Source: an uncultured Pirellula sp.
GTDB lineage: Bacteria > Planctomycetota > Planctomycetia > Pirellulales > Pirellulaceae
Length of the DNA: 34,357 nucleotides
NCBI GenBank assembly: GCA_903858115.1
Contig: CAIOHR010000110.1
Location: forward strand, 1 to 34,357
Reading direction: 5' to 3'
Below, one piece after another: positions 16,720 through 25,300 of the stretch. Position numbers and translations under genes: made by a program. Position 1 is the stretch's first letter; each line of letters begins with the position of its first letter. Under the pieces are notes generated by a model. It did no database searches and was not told the DNA's origin. It worked only from the letters and a program-made list of their open reading frames with translations.

Positions 16720-16998
16720 ATGCCTAGCCATTTGAAAGAAATACTAGCTGAGTTACACGCTGAACTCGCATGTCATCCCACACTGGATGCTGGCACGAAA
16801 GAATCGTTGCGACAAGTGGCAGGAGAAATATCCCAAGCGTTGGAAGGAGATGGGGTTAGGGAGGATGCGGATGACACAAACGGCGAAACCTTATCTTCCC
16901 GAGTTCAATCGTTCGTGGATGAGTTTGAGATTCAACATCCACAGCTGACAAAGACCCTTTCGACCATTGCAGAACGCCTTGCAGATATGGGAATCTAG
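16720..16998 (+). CDS. DUF4404 family protein
   Basis: A small protein of about 92 residues, predicted helical and acidic. LKEILAELHAELACHPTLD at the start and the terminal FEIQHPQLTKTLSTIAERLA followed by DMGI match the two conserved ends of DUF4404, a small family of unknown function in Gammaproteobacteria and planctomycetes. AAGGA at 16708-16712 places the start at ATG 16720 (7-nt spacer) or ATG 16714. It is the last gene of the plus-strand run begun by dapL. No membrane segment or signal peptide is present, so it is probably cytoplasmic. Confidence 0.75.
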   Translation: MPSHLKEILAELHAELACHPTLDAGTKESLRQVAGEISQALEGDGVREDADDTNGETLSSRVQSFVDEFEIQHPQLTKTLSTIAERLADMGI

Positions 16999-17070
16999 TC
17001 AGGAATCGGATACAGCCGACAAAAGCAGCAGGCACGCTCCGTCGTGGGTGCGCTCCTGGACATTTGCCGG

Positions 17071-17098
17071 GATTCTAGGTGGACGATTCTAGGTGGAC
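17071..17098. repeat. perfect 14-bp tandem duplication
   Basis: gattctaggtggac occurs twice head to tail (17071-17084 and 17085-17098), followed by gg. It lies in the 222-bp gap between the DUF4404 gene and the convergent glycosyltransferase gene, where I see no gene. Confidence 0.85.
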
Positions 17099-17120
17099 GG
17101 CACATGGAATGCGCCTACTA

Positions 17121-17150
17121 CTTTGACTTTGTCGGCTTTGACTTTGTCGG
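17121..17150. repeat. perfect 15-bp tandem duplication
   Basis: ctttgactttgtcgg occurs twice head to tail (17121-17135 and 17136-17150). Each unit itself contains an internal ctttg/actttg doubling. It is only 22 bp from the 14-bp duplication, so two independent slippage events share one small gap. Confidence 0.85.
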
Positions 17151-17220
17151 CCGTGTCGAATTGACGAATCGCGCCTCGCATAAGATCTCTCTTTATGTCC
17201 AAGCGAGGCCGAAGGCCGAG

Positions 17221-18045
17221 CTACGCAGCGGAGCGGGCTTCTTTCGTTATGACCGCGTCGACCCAAGAATCGTCGTGGCGGAGCCAGTATTCGCGGACCC
17301 AACTCACTGGGCCAAAACCAAACTTTCGCTTTGTACCCCAGCGATAGTTACCAAGCGGGACAACGTCGATAGGGCGGGGTTTGCCATGAAAGACAACAAT
17401 CTTCGCTCTCTTCGGCTCTTTGGCTTTCGGGAACAGTTTGTTGAATGGATAGTACTTCAAACAATGCCACTTGAAGCTTGCTGTCCATGAAAAGGGCCAG
17501 TACATCCGTTCTTCAGCAACGTCCGACAGGTATTGTTGGTCGAGCGAGTATTGCTCAAAACAAGCGTTTTGATCGCGCATAAACCGATGATAGATTTCCG
17601 TTTGCTCGCCGGGGATAAAGCCCAGTATCGACCCTTGAATACCGCGATCAGGCCTCAGTGCTAACGGAACAAAACTCCATAAGGACGGGTTCCACTCTCG
17701 CAACGCATGAAAGCCGCCGTGCTTCTGGATTCGATCAAAAAATGGATCGATGTTCCCGCGAATCATCATATCCAAGTCGAGATAGAGTGTTGGTTCGTTG
17801 GGGGGCAGTACTCCCGGAGCGAAGATGGAAAGCTTTGGCCAACACCCGAACCTTTGAAAGTGGGACGGAATTTGCATGTCTGGCATCTTTACCGTTTCAA
17901 TATCGCGATCCATAGCTCCAGGATTGTCGGTAACACAAATGAATCGATGCTCGCGCGTTAGGTTTGCTCGTACCGCATTGCGCATAAGCCGGACATAGGA
18001 AACTGGAAAAGCATCGAGCCAACGGGTACAAACTACGGTTACCAT
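17221..18045 (-). CDS. putative GT-A type glycosyltransferase
   Basis: A 274-residue protein. It begins TVVCTRWLDAFPVSYVRLMR and carries TLYLDLDMMIRGNIDPFF near residues 86-103. The DxD within LDLDMM fits the metal/nucleotide-sugar site of GT-A enzymes (GT8-like). Further along, GGFHALREWNPSLWSF, QGSILGFIPG and the terminal KIVVFHGKPRP followed by a Trp-rich segment fit acceptor-side elements of small surface-glycan transferases. No signal peptide or transmembrane segment is present. The last residues (EARSAA) and the stop are encoded by a GC-rich segment, agctacgcagcggagcgggc, next to ggccgaaggcc, which differs in composition from the rest of the gene. This suggests that the native C-terminus was replaced or extended by repeat-derived DNA. 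Acceptor and product are unknown. Confidence 0.75.
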   Translation of the reverse strand: MVTVVCTRWLDAFPVSYVRLMRNAVRANLTREHRFICVTDNPGAMDRDIETVKMPDMQIPSHFQRFGCWPKLSIFAPGVLPPNEPTLYLDLDMMIRGNIDPFFDRIQKHGGFHALREWNPSLWSFVPLALRPDRGIQGSILGFIPGEQTEIYHRFMRDQNACFEQYSLDQQYLSDVAEERMYWPFSWTASFKWHCLKYYPFNKLFPKAKEPKRAKIVVFHGKPRPIDVVPLGNYRWGTKRKFGFGPVSWVREYWLRHDDSWVDAVITKEARSAA

Positions 18046-18252
18046 GAAAATCCCTTCTTTAGCCGACGAAAACTTCGACGGGTTGCAGATTGTCAGGATT
18101 TTTGTTGAATCAGGTCAATAGCGATTGGGCTAGAAACGCTCATTTCTCTGGGGACAAAATCCGCTTTAGGGGTATCGAAATCGACTTCCCGGGCCGTATG
18201 CTATCCAAAAGAATAGAGCCACGTCGGTCTCTTAGGCGTTTACTAACTTACC

Positions 18253-19650
18253 ATGTCGAAGTCTAACAAAATTGCTGTCATCGAAGCGGAATGCGAAAAA
18301 TTCCCTTTCGTTTATCGTTCCCCCCTCAAATTCGGAGGGCGTGTCGTGAAAGACGTCACGGTATTCCGGACGACGGTTACGCTGCAAGACAAAGGGAAAA
18401 AGAAAACCGCCTTCGGAATGGGAGAAATGACCCTCGGCACGGCATGGGCTTGGCCGAGTAAATTGCTTACCCCCGACCAAGTGCTCCGAACCGTCATTGC
18501 GCTCGCGGAGCGGATCGTTCAGTCGGTTACCGAGTTGGAGCCAGCAGCTCACCCACTCTTTTTGTCACAACAACTCAAAGCGATAGCCAAATCGAAAGCG
18601 GAAGAGCTAGCGATCGCCATGAAGCTTCCAGAGCCGATCCCAGATTTGGCGATCGCTCTTGCGTTTTCGAGTGTCGATATTGCATTGCATGATGCTTATG
18701 GACGATTGCACAATGCAAACTGTTTCGATTGCTTAACCCCAGATCACATCGGTAGTGATTTGTCACATTGGCTCGGACCAGATTTCGTGGGCAAGCACTT
18801 TAGCGACTCGGTCTTGCCGAAGCCAGCCTCCACGCTAGCCCTTTACCATTTGGTCGGCTCGCTCGACCCATTATCTGCTGCGGATCTAAACAAACCTGTC
18901 GGCGATGGTTTGCCAGAAACACTAGAAGAATGGATCCGAACACAGCACCTATCCCACCTGAAGGTTAAACTCACTGGCCAAGACTTGGATGCGGACGTCG
19001 GCCGACTTGTTGAGATCGAACGCATCGCGATGCGTGTTGCTCCCACGCGGACATGGTCTTATTCCATGGACTTCAACGAAGCATGCGATAACGAAGACTA
19101 TGTTATCGATTTCTTAGAACGAATCGATCGATTGGCGAGAGAAGCAATCGCAAAGCTCCATTACATTGAACAACCGATGGGACGCGATCTTCGAGCGCGA
19201 AAAGAGGTGACGATGCATCGTGTCAGCCGTCTAAAGCCTGTCGTGATCGATGAGTCGCTGACCGACTTGGATGCGTTTATGTTTGCAAAACAACAAGGTT
19301 ACTCTGGAATTGCGATCAAGGCATGCAAAGGCATCAGTGACTCTTTGCTGTTCGCTGCTGCCGCCAAGCATTATGGACTGAAGTGCTACGTTCAAGATCT
19401 CACATGCATTGGCGCCTCGTTCTTGACTTCGGCTTCTCTCGCGTCGCGAATTGTTGGCATGACGGCTGTAGAAGGGAATGGACGACAATATTGCCCAGCG
19501 GGCAACAAAGACTGGGAATCGCTCTATCGTCCGATGTTTAAAGTGTTGGGTGGAGTTGTGCCTACAGAGTTACTTGGAGGCGTTGGGCTTGGGTTTGCTT
19601 GGCCAAGAAACATGCTTTCCAAAAAGTACTCATCGTTTGCACAAGGCTAA
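18253..19650 (+). CDS. enolase-superfamily (mandelate racemase/muconate-lactonizing type) enzyme
   Basis: A 465-residue member of the enolase superfamily, whose enzymes abstract a proton alpha to a carboxylate using Mg2+. The capping domain is N-terminal (about 1-150). The barrel shows LKVKLTG (KxK general base, about 236-242), YSMDFNEAC (first metal Asp near 272), IEQPMGRD (second, Glu near 305), PVVIDESLTD (third, Asp/Glu near 331) and GIAIKACKG (opposite-face Lys near 355). This set of residues fits the MLE/dipeptide-epimerase subgroup, but the protein is about 100 residues longer than typical, with an extended N-terminal region and an insertion around 170-225. Substrate cannot be assigned. 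It is divergent from the glycosyltransferase gene with a 207-bp gap, and the DUF2293 gene follows about 33 bp after its stop. Confidence 0.8.
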   Translation: MSKSNKIAVIEAECEKFPFVYRSPLKFGGRVVKDVTVFRTTVTLQDKGKKKTAFGMGEMTLGTAWAWPSKLLTPDQVLRTVIALAERIVQSVTELEPAAHPLFLSQQLKAIAKSKAEELAIAMKLPEPIPDLAIALAFSSVDIALHDAYGRLHNANCFDCLTPDHIGSDLSHWLGPDFVGKHFSDSVLPKPASTLALYHLVGSLDPLSAADLNKPVGDGLPETLEEWIRTQHLSHLKVKLTGQDLDADVGRLVEIERIAMRVAPTRTWSYSMDFNEACDNEDYVIDFLERIDRLAREAIAKLHYIEQPMGRDLRARKEVTMHRVSRLKPVVIDESLTDLDAFMFAKQQGYSGIAIKACKGISDSLLFAAAAKHYGLKCYVQDLTCIGASFLTSASLASRIVGMTAVEGNGRQYCPAGNKDWESLYRPMFKVLGGVVPTELLGGVGLGFAWPRNMLSKKYSSFAQG

Positions 19651-19683
19651 ACTCGGCGATTGAAGAGGAAACGCTGTCGCAGC

Positions 19684-20406
19684 ATGAACACTTCGGCTAG
19701 TCATATTTCTTTGATCGTTGCTCCGGGGAGATCAGATCGATCTGTGATCGATGCCTCTGGAAAAGTGCTAATCGTCCCGGATGGTTGGGAGTTACTACCT
19801 CCCGGCGATGCGGGGCTTACCAGACGGGTCAAGGCAGCAGGGCCTGCTTGGACCGTTCAAGTCAAGAAAGGCCGAAAGACCTTTTCGCAAGGCATTTGGG
19901 CGTCCGCGTTGACTATCGCAACCAAGCGATCGGAACTAGACGCGGAACGCGCCACGGAGTCGTACGCGAAGAAGCGTGCTTCCGATTCGGTTCGACGAGA
20001 GAAAAAGCAAACGCAATATGTCGGTGCCTTCGAAGAATCGGTACTACAGTTTCTAGACTTTGATACACGCTATGAAGCGGTTGTCAAGCAATTGGCTAAG
20101 CTCGTTACCGAACACGCTACACCGGTCGGCAGCGGAACTGTCGCTCGCACCGAGCGCATACCCATCGAACAACGTGCAGAATCGGCGGTGATTGCTTGGA
20201 TGCGGCACCAAACAACTGCTTATGACAACATGAAGATCGCCAGGGTCAAAGGTGAACGACGAGAAGTTCGGCGTATGCTTGCTCAGAGATCGCGAGAACT
20301 GTTGAACGCTTATCGCAAAGGCCTTGCTATAAACGAATCGAGTTGTCCGCTACAATTGGCGCTTCGACAATTATCCAATGCGTCGAATCCTACCATCCAT
20401 GATTGA
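19684..20406 (+). CDS. DUF2293 domain protein
   Basis: About 240 residues. The C-terminal half carries the DUF2293 signature: FDTRYEAVVKQLAKLVTEHA, then PVGSGTVARTERIPIEQRAE, then AVIAWMRHQTTAYDNM. In relatives this region is highly conserved and rich in Arg/His, suggesting nucleic-acid binding, but no activity is known. The N-terminal half (GKVLIVPDGWELLPPGDAGL and WTVQVKKGRKTFSQGIWA) is a separate small conserved unit. A TTG at 19660 would give 8 more residues; ATG 19684 is preferred, although its ribosome-binding site is not clear. It ends 6 bp before the pgl start and is probably co-transcribed with the enolase-like and pgl genes. Confidence 0.75.
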   Translation: MNTSASHISLIVAPGRSDRSVIDASGKVLIVPDGWELLPPGDAGLTRRVKAAGPAWTVQVKKGRKTFSQGIWASALTIATKRSELDAERATESYAKKRASDSVRREKKQTQYVGAFEESVLQFLDFDTRYEAVVKQLAKLVTEHATPVGSGTVARTERIPIEQRAESAVIAWMRHQTTAYDNMKIARVKGERREVRRMLAQRSRELLNAYRKGLAINESSCPLQLALRQLSNASNPTIHD

Positions 20407-20412
20407 ATTCGA

Positions 20413-21168
20413 ATGTACCATCAGACGATTGTAAAAACCAATGCTGAAGATGTTGCTTTGGCGGCCAAAGAATGGCTAATCGAAACCATCCAGGAGTCGA
20501 TCGCTTCTCGCGGCGTTTGCAGCATATCGCTCTCGGGGGGCTCCACACCAAAACGACTCTACCAACTGATCCTGGAGAGCTCGCTCGACGAACTAGATTG
20601 GTCCAAGGTTGTGTTGATTTGGGGCGATGAACGGAATGTTCCGCATGAACATGTCGATAGTAACTATCGAATGGTTCGCGAAGCTTGGTTGGATCGCATC
20701 GATCCGTCGAATCCGAAGCATGTGCCTCGTGTAGTTCCAGTGCAGATATCCACAACTGCACCCGAACGTGCAGCCGCAGAATACGAATTGCAGGTTCGTA
20801 GGGCGCTCGATCCACAAGACAGCTTAGCTGGTGACTTCCCGACCATCGACGTCATCCTTCTGGGCCTCGGGGATGATGCGCATACCGCTTCGTTGTTTCC
20901 AGAAACGGAAGCACTGGATGAAACCAAACGGATGTTCGTTGCCAATTACGTTCCCAAGTTTGCCGCCTATCGGCTTACGATGACTGCACCAGCTATCAAC
21001 TCCGCTCGTAATGTTGCATTCCTCGTTTGCGGGGCCTCAAAACGACCCGCGATGGAAGTCGTTCTTCATGGCCCACGTCACCCCAATGAATACCCAGCTC
21101 AATTGATCGAACCCAAACACGGTCGACTGCTGTGGTTTCTCGATTCGCCAGCGAATCCAACGTCCTAA
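20413..21168 (+). CDS. pgl: 6-phosphogluconolactonase
   Basis: A 251-residue cytoplasmic enzyme of the oxidative pentose phosphate pathway that hydrolyses 6-phospho-D-glucono-1,5-lactone to 6-phosphogluconate. Characteristic segments are ISLSGGSTPKRLYQL (phosphate loop near 39-53), VVLIWGDERNVPHEHVDSNY (about 70-89) and DVILLGLGDDAHTASLFPET (about 146-165, with the catalytic His in GDDAHTASLFP). Length is standard for the DevB/SOL family. The start lies 6 bp after the DUF2293 stop. No zwf or gnd gene is in the window. Confidence 0.93.
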   Translation: MYHQTIVKTNAEDVALAAKEWLIETIQESIASRGVCSISLSGGSTPKRLYQLILESSLDELDWSKVVLIWGDERNVPHEHVDSNYRMVREAWLDRIDPSNPKHVPRVVPVQISTTAPERAAAEYELQVRRALDPQDSLAGDFPTIDVILLGLGDDAHTASLFPETEALDETKRMFVANYVPKFAAYRLTMTAPAINSARNVAFLVCGASKRPAMEVVLHGPRHPNEYPAQLIEPKHGRLLWFLDSPANPTS

Positions 21169-21290
21169 CTCCTTGTCGCATTCCAGTACCCTGTCGCGTT
21201 ACAGTACTGAGGGCTGCCAGTATCCGGCCTATCACGCTAAAAAAACTCGTATGCAATCCGATGGACATACGTTCTGGAATAGAAGAATGA

Positions 21291-21665
21291 TCAGTCGGTA
21301 GATTTGAAGCTTTGATCTTTATCCAGCGATTCGATCCCCACCGCTAGCGTCCTATCTCCTTTGGCGACCGTCACGCGCACTCTTTGCCCAACGGCAAGAT
21401 TAGAAACACTGCAGCTCTTGCCATCGCAAATATAAGTTGCATCCTCAGCTAGCTTATGTGCAACCAAATGTCCGTTTCGGTTTTTCATGGAGAGAGTCGT
21501 TCCCTCTATGCCAGTGACAACTCCCTCGACTGTTTGTAACGAAGGTTCCCAACTGCGTTCTGGAGGTCGATTGGGGTTAGCGGCAGCACTGTTTTTTCTG
21601 GCTTCATCAAACTTGGACAACGAGGAATTCCCTTCGAGCAATACGAGCCGAATTGCGTTACACAA
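21291..21665 (-). CDS. small conserved planctomycete-type protein of unknown function
   Basis: Up to 124 residues. The core (TVEGVVTGIEGTTLSMKNRN, then DATYICDGKSCSVSNLAVGQ, then RVRVTVAKGD) has the alternating beta pattern of a small OB-like or DUF5666-like barrel, with a two-Cys CDGKSC loop. I have the impression that similar CDGK.C..L..G...RV sequences recur in planctomycetes as short secreted proteins. No signal peptide is visible here and the start is uncertain: TTG 21665 is the outermost, and a TTG about 20 codons in has AAGGG upstream. It is convergent with pgl and divergent from the DUF2294 gene. Function unknown. Confidence 0.55.
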   Translation of the reverse strand: MCNAIRLVLLEGNSSLSKFDEARKNSAAANPNRPPERSWEPSLQTVEGVVTGIEGTTLSMKNRNGHLVAHKLAEDATYICDGKSCSVSNLAVGQRVRVTVAKGDRTLAVGIESLDKDQSFKSTD

Positions 21666-21878
21666 AACTCCCGATTCACAAGCGGCAGGTTAAAACTGCT
21701 GGTAAACGCTAATAGCAACTTCTCAGTATAACAGGTCGCTGTCTGAAAGCGAAGTCGCCGGTAACTGCTAAGTCTCCTTTACATCTGCATAAATTTGCAT
21801 GTCATGTGCTCGCGAGTCCTTGGAAGTGGCTTGTTTGCTTTATCAAAGGGTTCACGGTAGCATCTCCAATCCCGAAGC

Positions 21879-22298
21879 ATGAACCAAAGAAGCGGAGTTT
21901 TCAAAATTAGCGAGCCATCCAAAACACAAGGTGAGATGGAAGCGGCGATCTGTCAGTGTATTTCCCGGTTTGAACAAGAGTTCATGGGACGCGGTCCGAA
22001 AGACATCCACGCTCATCTCATCAATGATCTTCTACTCGTGCGCCTGCAAGGAGTGCTAACCTCCGCGGAACAACATCTGGTGAAGACACTTCCCGTCGAC
22101 AAGGGACGCGATCTTTTGAAACAAGTTCGATCTCAATTAATCGAAATTGCTAGACCTAAACTTGAAGAAATCATTCGGGACATCACGGGCGTACATCCAG
22201 TCAGCCTCCACCACGACATTAGCACATTGACCGGCGAGGAAATCATTATCTTCACCTTGGTTGAACCTCCCCATTGCCGCGAACCCAAGCGAAAATAG
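21879..22298 (+). CDS. DUF2294 family protein
   Basis: A 139-residue protein. QGEMEAAICQCISRFEQEFM, GRGPKDIHAHLINDLLLVRL, QGVLTSAEQHLVKT and GVHPVSLHHDISTLTGEEII follow the DUF2294 pattern (G..e..i......ke..G.GP.....y...d...vrL.G.LT..E). The family is widespread; some members are reported as bicarbonate-transport-associated or stress-linked, but no activity is established. It converges on the giant glucan-synthase gene with a 38-bp gap. The ATG has no strong Shine-Dalgarno (cccgaagc precedes it). Confidence 0.8.
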   Translation: MNQRSGVFKISEPSKTQGEMEAAICQCISRFEQEFMGRGPKDIHAHLINDLLLVRLQGVLTSAEQHLVKTLPVDKGRDLLKQVRSQLIEIARPKLEEIIRDITGVHPVSLHHDISTLTGEEIIIFTLVEPPHCREPKRK

Positions 22299-22336
22299 CC
22301 TTTCCGCATCCAGCGGTCTTAACGCAATTACGCCAC

Positions 22337-25300
22337 TCAATTGCCCAAGTCAATCGTAACCTCGTGATTACCTCGATCATCGACGAGACGAACGAAATGC
22401 TCGGCTTGCTCAATTCCATCGACCGACATGGATTGGATGTTATTGCCATGACCATCGCAACGAACCGTGATATGGTAAAACGTTTCGCGATACCTGTAAT
22501 GAATCTTGAAGGATGGCCAATCGCGAGGTGGACGTGGATTGAATCGCAGTTTATCAACATCCAAATGAAGGCCCAGTAGCGATTCCAAAATAAGTCGATA
22601 CATCCAACCAGCCGAACCTGTATACCAAGTCCAACCACCCCGCCCAACATGTGGAGATACTCCGTACACATCTGCTGCGACAACATAGGGCTCGACTCGA
22701 TACTTGGCTATTCCAGTAGCGTGCGAACCGTGATGGATGGGGTTGATAAGCGAGAATAGCTCCCAAGCTCGATCGGTGTCTCCCATCTCCGCAAACGCCA
22801 TGGCAGCCCAAATCGCACCATGTGTATATTGACCGCCGTTCTCGCGAACACCGGGTACATACCCCTTGATATAACCCGGGTTAAGATGCGAATCGTCGAA
22901 TGGCGGGTCCAGAAGCAAAACCAATTGGTCGTCGCTCTTCACCAAACGCCGATAAAGACTTTCCATCGCCATTGTGGTCCTATCCTGTGTACCCGCCCCA
23001 GATAGTACCGACCAACTCTGCGATATCGAGTCGATTTGGCATTCCATATTCTCGGACGATCCAAGCGGTGTACCATCATCAAAGTACGCTCGCCGATACC
23101 ACAGACCATCCCACGCAGACTGTTCAATGTTCCCTCGCAACCGCCCCGCTTCTAACTCGAGGCGATCAGCCGTACCGATATCGTTACGCTGTCTCGCGAG
23201 GATCGCAAACTGATTCATGACGTCATAAAGGAAGAATGCCAGCCAAACACTCTCGCCTTTGCCATGTTGCCCGACGAGATTCATTCCATCGTTCCAGTCG
23301 CCACAACCCATGAGCGGCAATCCATGCAACCCGAATTGCAACGACCGATCGATGGCTCGCAACGCATGATCGTAAACCGAACCGATATCCTCGGAGATTT
23401 GTGGCAAATCGTAATTCGCTTCTTCGTCATCATGCAATAGCCTTGATGTCAGAAAAGGAATCTTCTCATCGAGCAATCCACTGTCACCTGTCACCTCCAC
23501 ATAGCGACACAGTGCCAACGGCAACCAAAGAAGATCATCCGAGAAGTGTGTCCTAACACCTCGGCCTACAGGCGGATGCCACCAATGTTGCACATCACCC
23601 TCGCGGAATTGTCGCGAAGCTGCTCGTTGAATTTGCTTTCGAAACAAACAGGGCTCCGCGTGAATGAGAGCCATCGTATCTTGAAGTTGATCACGGAAAC
23701 CATACGCCCCACCAGATTGATAAAATCCGGATCGAGCCCACAGACGGCAGGAAAGCGTCTGGTAAATAAGCCATCCATTGGCCAAAAAGTTGACCGAGGG
23801 ATCTGGGGTTTCAATATAGACTGCGCCCAGTGTTTGGCTCCAGTAATGCCAGACGTTTTCGAGGGCTTTATAGCTATTATCTGTGCCACGCGTCTTGAGA
23901 ATCAACTGTCGAGCGGCATCCTCATTCTTTGCAGCCCCAATGGTAAACATGACTGTTCTTTCATGTCCATCCTCGATCGTCATATACGTTTGAATCGCCG
24001 CACAAGGGTCCAGCCCTGCGCCGATACGTCCCGATAACTTCGTACTCTTCATCGCCGAGGGATTGGCAGGGCGTCCATTTCGACCAAGAAACTCCGTTCG
24101 ATCGCAAGTGATCGTTCGTTGGGGTTCACTGCAGTCTACGAAGGCAACGCGGTCCGCAAACTCTGGACTATACGAGTTGCGAGCAAACACAGCATTGGTC
24201 GCCGGATCAATGTCGGTTGTCACATGCATTAGCGATTTGCTTCGAACCTCACCGAGCACCCATTCCCAATAGCCAGTCGCGGACAGATTCCGTTGCCTGC
24301 CGGAATGGTTTGTGACCTTCAAACGGGCATACTTGATCGGTTCGTCGATCGAGACATAGATACATAGCTCCGTCGTGATACCATCTTCGGTATAGTCGAA
24401 CATGCTATATCCAAAACCATGTCGCGAAACGTAGGTTCCGTTCCCACGGCAAGGCGAAGGCGATGGAGACCAAAACCTGCCTGTGTCCTCGTCTCGTAGA
24501 TAAATCGCCTCGCTAGCGGTATCCGAAACAGGATCGTTGTTCCAAGTTGTCAATCGGAACTCGTGACTGTTCTCGGTCCAAGTATAAGCACTTCCGGTCT
24601 CGGAGATGACGGTTCCTATTTGCTCATTCGCAATCACATTCACCCAAGGTGCGGGAGTCGCCTGTCCTGGTTTCAGCGTCACAACATACTCGCGTCCATC
24701 ACGGCTGAAGCCACCGATACCATTATCGAACTCAAGATCCCGTTTGGCGGGTTCCTTTGTGGCGATCGTTTCGATCATCGTCCTGGTTGGCCGGAATCGT
24801 GGCATTGCCATCTCTGGGCGCACCCGGCGGTTGACTTGATCCACCAACGTGCCTGCGTCATCTTGAAGCACAATGCGTGCGACGGTTTGTAGCAACGCGC
24901 GATCTTCCTCCGACATGTGCTCGCCACGTCGGACAAACACGCCTCCCGGCCGATCGACCATAGCTGCTTCGGGACTCGACGTCACAATGTCCAAGATGGC
25001 CTCTTGAAGCGATTGACGATAGACCGAGTCGTCTTCGTTCCATATGACCAAGTCGACGGCTAGCCCCTTCTTTCGCCAGTATGCGTGTGCTCGAACAGCG
25101 TCACGAACCAAATCCAGCTTTTCAGCATTGCAAATCCGAACCAACACAATTGGCAGATCCCCGGATATTCCATAACTCCACAACCCAGACTGCCCTCGTC
25201 GATTCTGAACGAGCACACTTGATTTCGCACGTCGCATCCTCGATGCAAAGATCACGGATCCTGCCAGGCGACTGAAAGTCAGAGCCTCCGATTCCGATGC

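Noticed and set aside
17044..17490. Plus-strand frame of 148 codons across the tandem repeats and the glycosyltransferase gene
   Set aside because: It is antisense to the well-supported glycosyltransferase gene and repeat-driven at its start.
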